Part shown: in pieces, positions 57,901 through 64,000 of the stretch
Position numbering within the stretch: the stretch's first letter is position 1
How the letters are laid out: each line of letters starts with the position of its first letter
The notes under the pieces: model-generated
What the model was told of the DNA's origin: nothing
What the model saw: the letters and a program-made list of their open reading frames with translations, nothing else
The model's database searches: none
Position numbers and translations under genes: made by a program
NCBI RefSeq assembly: GCF_032854445.1
Contig: NC_088300.1
Span: forward strand, 10,540,001-10,604,000
Direction of reading: 5' to 3'
Length of the DNA stretch: 64,000 nucleotides
Source of the DNA: Liolophura sinensis
Lineage: Eukaryota > Mollusca > Polyplacophora > Chitonida > Chitonidae

Positions 57901-60796
57901 GGATGGTGAAGGCAGGAAATGTTAGGTATACACATCTGTGAACATGTCCCATTAATTACACATTCAGATGTACAGACAGACGAACAGGAGGATGGTGAAG
58001 GCAGGAAATGTTAGGTATACACATCTGTGAACATGTCCCATTAGTTACACATTCAGATGTACAGACAGACAATGAGCCCTGTTAGAAACATATGTTACTA
58101 GCTGTGGCTTGCTGAAGATTGTTTAAAATGCAGGTATTTTGCGTCATACTGTTGCTATTCCAGTAGATGTGGACAGTAATAACAGTTTAACCTATTGTAG
58201 AGGTTCTATCGGTACTTCAAAATCAGTGTGAACTTCAGCCTGGAAGGCTAAAAATAGTTTTGATCAGTAAATTTCATGTACATTTATACATGTACTGTAC
58301 TTCTCTCTACCTGGTGTACTAACATACACTTGTGTTCGGTAAAAACATTCTGAATGCAAAAATCAGAACTTCAGTTATTCATACAGTAGATCATTCATAC
58401 ATTGATGATTATTTTTTAACTAATCGCTCTTTATATGATTGCTATACAAATGGGTGAATAGTTTGTAAAAAAAATTTTGTGAAGTTATGTTAACTAGGAT
58501 ATGTTATAAAATTTCACATATTTTTTCACCTGGAAATTTTGGGTGATTTACTGTATATGCCTTGTAAAAATACAGGAATGTAGGAACCTTGGTTTTGTTG
58601 ATGCGTGAAGCATTTAATGGTAGCAATAATATGGAACACTGAAGGGAAGTAACTCATGAGTGGTTTGTTTCTGTTTCTATAGGGTGAGCCACCAAGAAGC
58701 CGGGACTTCCACACAGCTACCCCCATTGGTGACATCATGTACATATTTGGCGGGAGAAGCGATGAGGGAGGGCCTATTTTTACCAATAATGAGATGTATT
58801 TAAATTTATTGCATGCATTTGACACATCAACATTCACCTGGACAAAGCCTTCTAACAGCACAATCAGCCCTGTTGGACGGAGGAGCCATTCATCTTGTGA
58901 GTGTAAATCATTCCTGAGATCTTTAAATACCATAGACTGACTGACAGGTGTATATAATGGCCAGATGTTGTAATAGTCATTCCTGAAATCATTAAGTATC
59001 ATAGACTGGCTTACAGGTGTATATAATGGCCAGATGTTGTAATAGTCATTCCTGAAATCATTAAGTATCATAGACTGGCTTACAGGTGTATATAATGGCC
59101 AGATGTTGTAATAGTCATTCCTGAAATCATTAAGTTTCATAGACTGACTTACAGGTGTATATAATGGCCAGATGTTGTAATAGTCATTCCTGAAATCATT
59201 AAGTATCATAGACTGACTTACAGGTGTATATAATGGCCAGATGTTGTAATAGTCATTCCTGAGATCATTAAGTATCATAGACTGACTTACAGGTGTATAT
59301 AATGGCCAGATGTTGTAATAGTCATGCCTGAGATCATTAAGTATCATAGACTGGCTTACAAGTGTACATAATGGCCAGATGTTGTAATAGTCATTCCTGA
59401 AATCATTAAGTATCATAGACTGGCTTACAAGTGTATATAATGGCCAGATGTTGTAATAGTCATGCCTGAGATCATTAAGTATCATAGACTGGCTTACAAG
59501 TGTACATAATGGCCAGATGTTGTAATAGTCATTCCTGAAATCATTAAATTTCATAGACTGACTTACAAGTGTACATAATGGCCAGATGTTGTAATAGTCA
59601 TTCCTGAGATCATTAAGTTTCATAGACTGACTTACAGGTGTATATAATGGCCAGATGTTGTAATAGTCATTCCTGAAATCATTAAGTATCATAGACTGAC
59701 TTACAGGTGTATATAATGGCCAGATGTTGTAATAGTCATTCCTGAGATCATTAAGTTTCATAGACTGGCTTACAGGTATATAATATATATTCTATATATG
59801 GTCAGATGTACAGGTCAGATGTAATGGTCAGATGTACAATAACACCTGAAGTCTTTAAGCGTCATACACAAACTTTTTTCCTTTCAGTTGTACATAATGG
59901 TCAGATGTATATATTCGGGGGTTACAATGGTCTCCGTAACACACATTATAAAGATATCCACAGATATGACCCAGGTAAGTAAAGTCTTTCCAGTTTTGTT
60001 GTTTCATGTTCTACTGACAAAACCAGGTGTACAGGTAGCTGATCTGTGCTGGAAAGCTTCATGCCTTGATTTATTTGACTCTTCTTCTTACATACATGTA
60101 CATGCGTGTGATTGCAAGTTTATCAAGAAGATTTAATTCATTTATTTATTTGATTGGTGTTTTATTCCGTAGTCAAGAATATTTCACTTATATGACGGCG
60201 GCCAGCATTATGGTGGGAGGAAACCTGGCAGTGCCCGGTGGAAACCCACAACCTTTCACAGGTTGCTGGCAGACAAGAAGATTTAAGAATTGATTTTAAA
60301 ATGTAGATGTCCAGTTGTATGTGATGATGCTCATGCCAGCATTGACCTTGAGCAGGCATCATTATCCAGCATGCATAGAGCAGCAGTACATGTATGTGCC
60401 CATGCACACTAGATGTCTCCACTATATACAATGTATCAGGGACAGTAAATTGTTGGGCCAGCTATGTAAGCATTGTAGTGTTCAAAAAACCTGATGACTA
60501 AGCATTGGTAGTGATAGGAAGCTGTGCCATTGGTCCCTTACGAAGAAGAGGTGATTTATGTCATGCCTGGAAATGCAGCCTGTCTGTGTTGAAAACACAG
60601 ATCTCCTGAAAAGATCTGTCAGTCAGTGTGGATGCTGAGAAAACAGAACCGAGGAAACAACTGTGATATTCCCTGGTTTCTTTCCAGTTGAGAAAGTGTG
60701 GTCGGTTGTCAAGGTGAAGGGCTCTGGTCCGTGTGCTCGCAGGAGGCAGTGCTGTTGCGTTATCAAGTCCCGAGTGTTCCTGTTTGGAGGAACAAG
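54963..60796 (+). CDS. KLHDC3: KLHDC3 kelch-repeat protein, 7 exons, 3' end outside the window
   Basis: Exons: 54963-55116, 55518-55688, 56624-56739, 57652-57732, 58683-58896, 59888-59974, 60688-60796; all phases fit, about 310 codons. The start MQRWTIHLEGGPRRVNHAAV is near-identical to what I recall of human KLHDC3. Six kelch blades are marked by double glycines: SFGGYC, IWGGRN, IFGGYE, IFGGRS, IFGGYN and LFGGTR, with conserved GARDGHSAC (exon 3), GRRSHSS (exon 5) and RRRQCCC (exon 7). The protein is the substrate receptor of a CUL2-elongin ubiquitin ligase that recognises C-terminal glycine degrons. Exon 7 ends in phase 2 at a good gtatgt donor. The last 70 or so residues of the family, including the C-terminal part, do not appear before 64000. 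'cttacag|ag' immediately before the ATG suggests the coding start lies at the head of an exon following a non-coding one. Confidence 0.95.
55712..55845 (-). mobile_element. old SINE-like fragment of the second subfamily
   Basis: 'tttatctaattggtgtttaa' and 'ccatacccaagaatatttca' resemble the family tail; the following 'ggcggaaaatggacaggtaa' block differs from the main body but resembles the copy at 17452. It lies in intron 2 of KLHDC3. Confidence 0.5.
56850..57415 (+). repeat. 33-34-bp minisatellite with CRE-like octamers, about 14 copies
   Basis: Unit 'tgaaattgtaaatgctgtga' plus 'cgtcacacagttt', degenerate, in intron 3 of KLHDC3. Four units hold a perfect TGACGTCA palindrome (56867, 56980, 57013, 57296); others carry one-base variants such as TGACATCA and TGATGTCA. 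Confidence 0.9.
57720..58065 (+). repeat. 89-bp tandem repeat built from the KLHDC3 exon 4 donor junction
   Basis: The real exon end, 'aaccggaagatgctgaag', with 'gtgggcagtgttaggt', is the first unit. It recurs as 'aacaggaggatggtgaag' + 'gcaggaaatgttaggt' at 57814, 57903 and 57992, exactly 89 bp apart. The copied sites read 'aag|gcagga', so the GT of the true donor is GC in the copies. Confidence 0.92.
58890..59775 (+). repeat. 69-bp minisatellite built from the KLHDC3 exon 6 acceptor junction, about 13 copies
   Basis: Unit 'cattcctgaaatcattaagt' + 'atcatagactgacttacag' + 'gtgtatataatggccagatg' + 'ttgtaatagt'. It aligns end to end with the true acceptor region at 59845-59910: 'cctgaagtctttaagcgtca', then '..ctttcag', then exon 6 'ttgtacataatggtcagatg'. 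Every unit keeps a 'cttacag|gtgta' decoy acceptor. The 23-codon period leaves a 411-codon chance frame on the minus strand. Confidence 0.94.
60136..60276 (-). mobile_element. SINE fragment (3' half), minus strand
   Basis: 'tttatttgattggtgtttta', 'cttatatgacggcggccagc', 'attatggtgggaggaaacct' and 'acaggttgctggcagac' match the family. It lies in intron 6 of KLHDC3. Confidence 0.88.
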
Positions 60797-61287
60797 GTAT
60801 GTCTATAGTCTGCAAACCTGGGTCACGTAAAACCTCGTACACAAAACCTCATACTGTCTTGTGTTACTACACAACCAACGGAGAGTATTCTAACGAAAGA
60901 GTCAAAAAGTTCATGATACAACAACAACAACATTTTCATCTTCTCGCAATCAGATTCTCCCTCATTATGGAAACCATTACACAGTTATGACCCATGACCA
61001 AGAAAGGCATAGTGCCATTGGTTGTTAGGGATGTTGTTTAGTACTCACTGATATAGCTCATTGAGTTATACCACGGATTTATTCTCACTAAGACAACATC
61101 CAGATGGCACTATGCCTATCTTTGACATCAGATTAACAGAAGGTAGAAACTACTAAAGGCAATCTAGTTAAAGCCATCAGCCTGGAGACAAGTTGTGTGG
61201 TGCTGGAAATTGTATCTGATTTTGTCTGCAGAAGTTATGCCCCCTTGTACTGAAATCGTGCTACATGTTTCACAAAAGGAAATCACA

Positions 61288-61438
61288 TCCGTATGTGGGA
61301 TGGTCTGGCAGCAACTTGCAGACGGTCGTGGGTTTCCACCTGGGCTCTGCCCAGTTTCCTCCCACCATAATGCTAGCTGCCGTGGCATGAGTGAAATATT
61401 CTTGGGAACAGCATAAAACACCAATCAAATAAATAAAT
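61288..61438 (+). mobile_element. SINE fragment (3' half)
   Basis: 'cgtatgtgggatggtctggc', 'cccaccataatgctagctgc' and 'aaaacaccaatcaaataaat' match the family. It lies in intron 7 of KLHDC3. Confidence 0.87.
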
Positions 61439-62319
61439 ACCGGCATAGAAAAATTGAAGACCTTCTTCGTGTACAATCTTTCAACAGGCCCATTTTAGAT
61501 ATTTGATCAGTTGTTTGGAGACATGTCAGGTGTTATTTTTCTTACATGTCTGAATAAGGGACAAACTATTGTCTCGCTAAAATTCATTTGTCATCAGAGA
61601 TTATTTTCCAGTTCTACTTCTGGAGAAAGGTGAAAAAAAAAACAAAAGAAAAAAACTGTACTCTTCACATGTGCATTTGCTTGGCTCTATTAAGAGTAAG
61701 GCTATTTTGATAAAATTTCTGGTTTCCAGAAATTAGAATTGAAATGAAAAGTTTAAATGATATGGGATCAATTAGTTATTTTGGTTTACACAAGAATTAC
61801 CAGTTTCCAGTACATGTTCATATTAGGCAGATGTGGTCCCTATTTAGACTGGGGCTATTTTGATCAGTTTGATCTGGTTTCTATAACACCTGACTAGAGA
61901 TGGCAAGTTTAAATGATGTGAGCACTCAAAAAGTCCTGCATTTTGGTTCATATTGAGGTGTACAATCTACTAGGTTTCCATTTAAACTGCTTTTTACATG
62001 TACTCCATTTTGGGGATGTGATGGCATCAGGAGTTAACCGCTTCAGATGTGATTGCTGTTTTCATCAGATTTCTGGATATGATTTAGTGACATTTCTGGT
62101 TTCCGTGGCAACAACCAATTTTGAAAAAAAAACCAAAAAACAACACATAATTTAATCTGCGTTATTTAGGAAGAAGGGTGAAAACAGAAGCGCTTACGAT
62201 TATGCGGAAACACCAGTGTTGCCAGACTAGCATAGCCAATCATGTGACGTTATTTGCTGTTATTGTTACGTGATTGTTACAGTGGTATTTCTTCATAATC
62301 ATAAGTGCCCCAGACCTAA

Positions 62320-62440
62320 GTGGTCACTGGCAATTTTTTGTAAGTGGTCACTGGCAATTTTTCTGAGTGGTCACAGGCAGTTTTTTCTGAGTGGTCACAG
62401 GCAATTTTTTCTGAGTGGTCACAGGCAGTTTTTTCTGACA
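62320..62440 (+). repeat. 23-24-bp tandem repeat, 5 copies
   Basis: 'gagtggtcacaggcagtttt' plus 'ttct', with the first two units reading 'actggcaattttt'. Confidence 0.9.
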
Positions 62441-63387
62441 TGCTTGGTAAGTCAGCTTCTAGTAGGGAATTCTTTTGAGGCCTTGGGATGCTCTACCAGA
62501 AAGTGTCCTCTGGCTATAGAAATAACTGGACAAAAGAGAATACATGGCAGTATTTTTGATTGTCTCAATGTGTGTTATTTTGCTTACTTTGAACTGCAAT
62601 CTTAGCATTAAAAATAAGAAAAGATATACTTTTTAAACATTCTGTGGAATACTTTGTCAATGCATATATGCATTTGGGCTAGTGTTGCCCTTTATTTTAG
62701 CGATATGAACATAGTAAAAACCAAATGCTTCCTCAAGAAAATTCCAAATTTGATGTACTGGCTCACATGAGGATAAAGTGATAAAATAAAAAAAATTTAG
62801 GACTGCATCTATCAGATTTCTGGTTTCTAAAGTAACTGTCTGACAATAACACATTATAGTAAATAAGCTTAACACAGGCTCATGCACCTGTCAAACACAA
62901 ATGTTACTGGTGGCATTTAATAGTTAGCCAAGGTGTGATAATATCCTGTTCCAGCAGTTCCGCTATTCTCTGACTTGAGGATGTTGTGAGACACTGTAGT
63001 TAACAGTGGTACTGCCTCTTTAAAGGAGTGCTTGTATCCTGATCAGAAGACTCCACATTTTTCTGTTATAATTTCCCATCTTTGTGTGTAAGTCAGACTC
63101 ATTGTTACAGTCTATACTTTATAGAGACAGATTTGAGTGGAATTTAGTACACTACTTTTTATGAATACTGCATTTCATCTTTGAAGCCACACTTTTTACT
63201 CAATTCTGTGATGGATCCACATTATAGGACCATTTAAGAGTTTGATTAGTTCCTGACCAGAAACAAGTGTTGACATCAAAAGTATCATTTTGGGACCTTC
63301 ATTTGCTTCTGAAGGTGCATTTTTACTGGCCCAACTTGAGGTTAAATGCAGTGAACTCTCTTATTAAATGTGTTTGATGAAATCAGT

Positions 63388-63680
63388 GTGATACATACAC
63401 AGTGTGATATATGCATAATGAGATATGTACAGTGTGATTTGTGTGATACATGCATAATGAGATATGTACAGTGTGATTTGTGTGATACATGCATAATGAG
63501 ATATGTACAGTGTGATTCATGTGATACATGCATAATGAGATATGTACAGTGTGATTTGTGTGATACATACCCAGTGTGATACATACATAGTGTGATACAT
63601 ACACGCACACAGCAGGATATATACATACTGTGATACATACATAGTGTGATATCTACATAGTTTGATACATACTCATTGCT
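63388..63680 (+). repeat. 39-bp tandem repeat, 4 copies, then degenerate gtgatacatac units
   Basis: 'gtgatacatgcataatgaga' plus 'tatgtacagtgtgatttgt' at 39-bp spacing up to about 63565, followed by looser 'gtgatacatacatagt' units. Confidence 0.9.
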
Positions 63681-64000
63681 ATGCATACATAGTGTGATCC
63701 ATTTCATTTATGTGTAATGGACCTTGTCGTTAAACTGATCAGTCTGACCATCAAGGAAGTAACCCTTGGCCCCTGTTAAACCCCTTATCTTTATCTGTGA
63801 GGCCGTTTGGAGACCAAACACTAAGAATCACCATGGTTGTATACGGAATTGAGTAGTAAGTAAAGTTTTGGGTAGTCACTGATGCATGCAGGTATATGAC
63901 CTCTGCTGTTGTATTCTGTTGGGATTAAGAAAGTGTGCTTTGTTCAGTGGCTCTAAAGTTGACAAAATATGTAGCAAATTACAGATTTACAAATGCTATA

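Larger units (their letters stand above)
60797..64000. other. KLHDC3 intron 7 up to the window edge, no exon seen
   Basis: I looked for the family's next conserved exon (acidic DEFDL..HSDLHILD region) and did not find it. The stretch holds a SINE fragment, two small tandem arrays, and several dispersed copies of a TTTCTGGTTTC word between 61.7 and 62.9 kb. Confidence 0.45.

Noticed and set aside
58526-59761. 411-codon minus-strand frame
   Set aside because: Antisense of the 69-bp acceptor-derived array; the frame length follows from a 23-codon period.
9200-59775. Idea that arrays are selected to be multiples of three
   Set aside because: 21, 27, 33, 69 and 123 bp fit, but 34, 35, 40, 41, 53, 56 and 89 bp arrays are just as common, so there is no consistent frame preservation.

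Overview
This is an animal nuclear genome window: spliced genes with GT-AG introns of roughly 0.4-5 kb, abundant tRNA-derived SINEs, fold-back DNA elements and many minisatellites. Gene content and the SINE family suggest a lophotrochozoan, most likely a mollusc such as a bivalve. That placement is an inference from general familiarity, not a search. There are no prokaryotic operons, rRNA genes or CRISPR arrays.

Four protein-coding genes can be assembled exon by exon with consistent splice phases. (1) 1313-10108 (+): the homologue of human C19orf47, a SAM-domain protein, 9 exons, about 467 aa. (2) 15441-36612 (+): a stand-alone PLP-dependent cysteine synthase of the mitochondrial yeast Mcy1/YGR012W type, 13 exons, about 365 aa. 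(3) 38683-49075 (-): the WDR74/Nsa1 ribosome-biogenesis WD40 protein, 10 exons, about 402 aa. (4) 54963-60796 and beyond the right edge (+): KLHDC3, a kelch-repeat receptor of a CUL2 ubiquitin ligase; 7 exons (about 310 codons) are present and the 3' end is missing. Genes 2 and 3 converge; genes 3 and 4 diverge across about 5.9 kb. The genes show no shared pathway.

Most of the rest is repeat. At least 17 copies or fragments of one tRNA-head SINE occur, four with clear target-site duplications. Five candidate inverted-repeat or hAT-like DNA elements and a Tc1-like transposase remnant are present. About twenty tandem arrays (units 16-123 bp) fill introns and spacers. The longest open frames in the window (814 and 658 codons near 33.5-36 kb) are products of a 33-bp array, not genes.

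The most notable pattern is that several arrays are tandem amplifications of a real splice junction of the host gene: the donors after exons 6, 7 and 9 of the cysteine synthase gene, the donor after exon 4 and the acceptor of exon 6 of KLHDC3, and probably the end of the last C19orf47-like exon. Each unit carries a copy of the exon edge and splice site, giving long ladders of decoy sites beside the true one. Two introns (synthase intron 6, WDR74 intron 1) appear to need GC donors.
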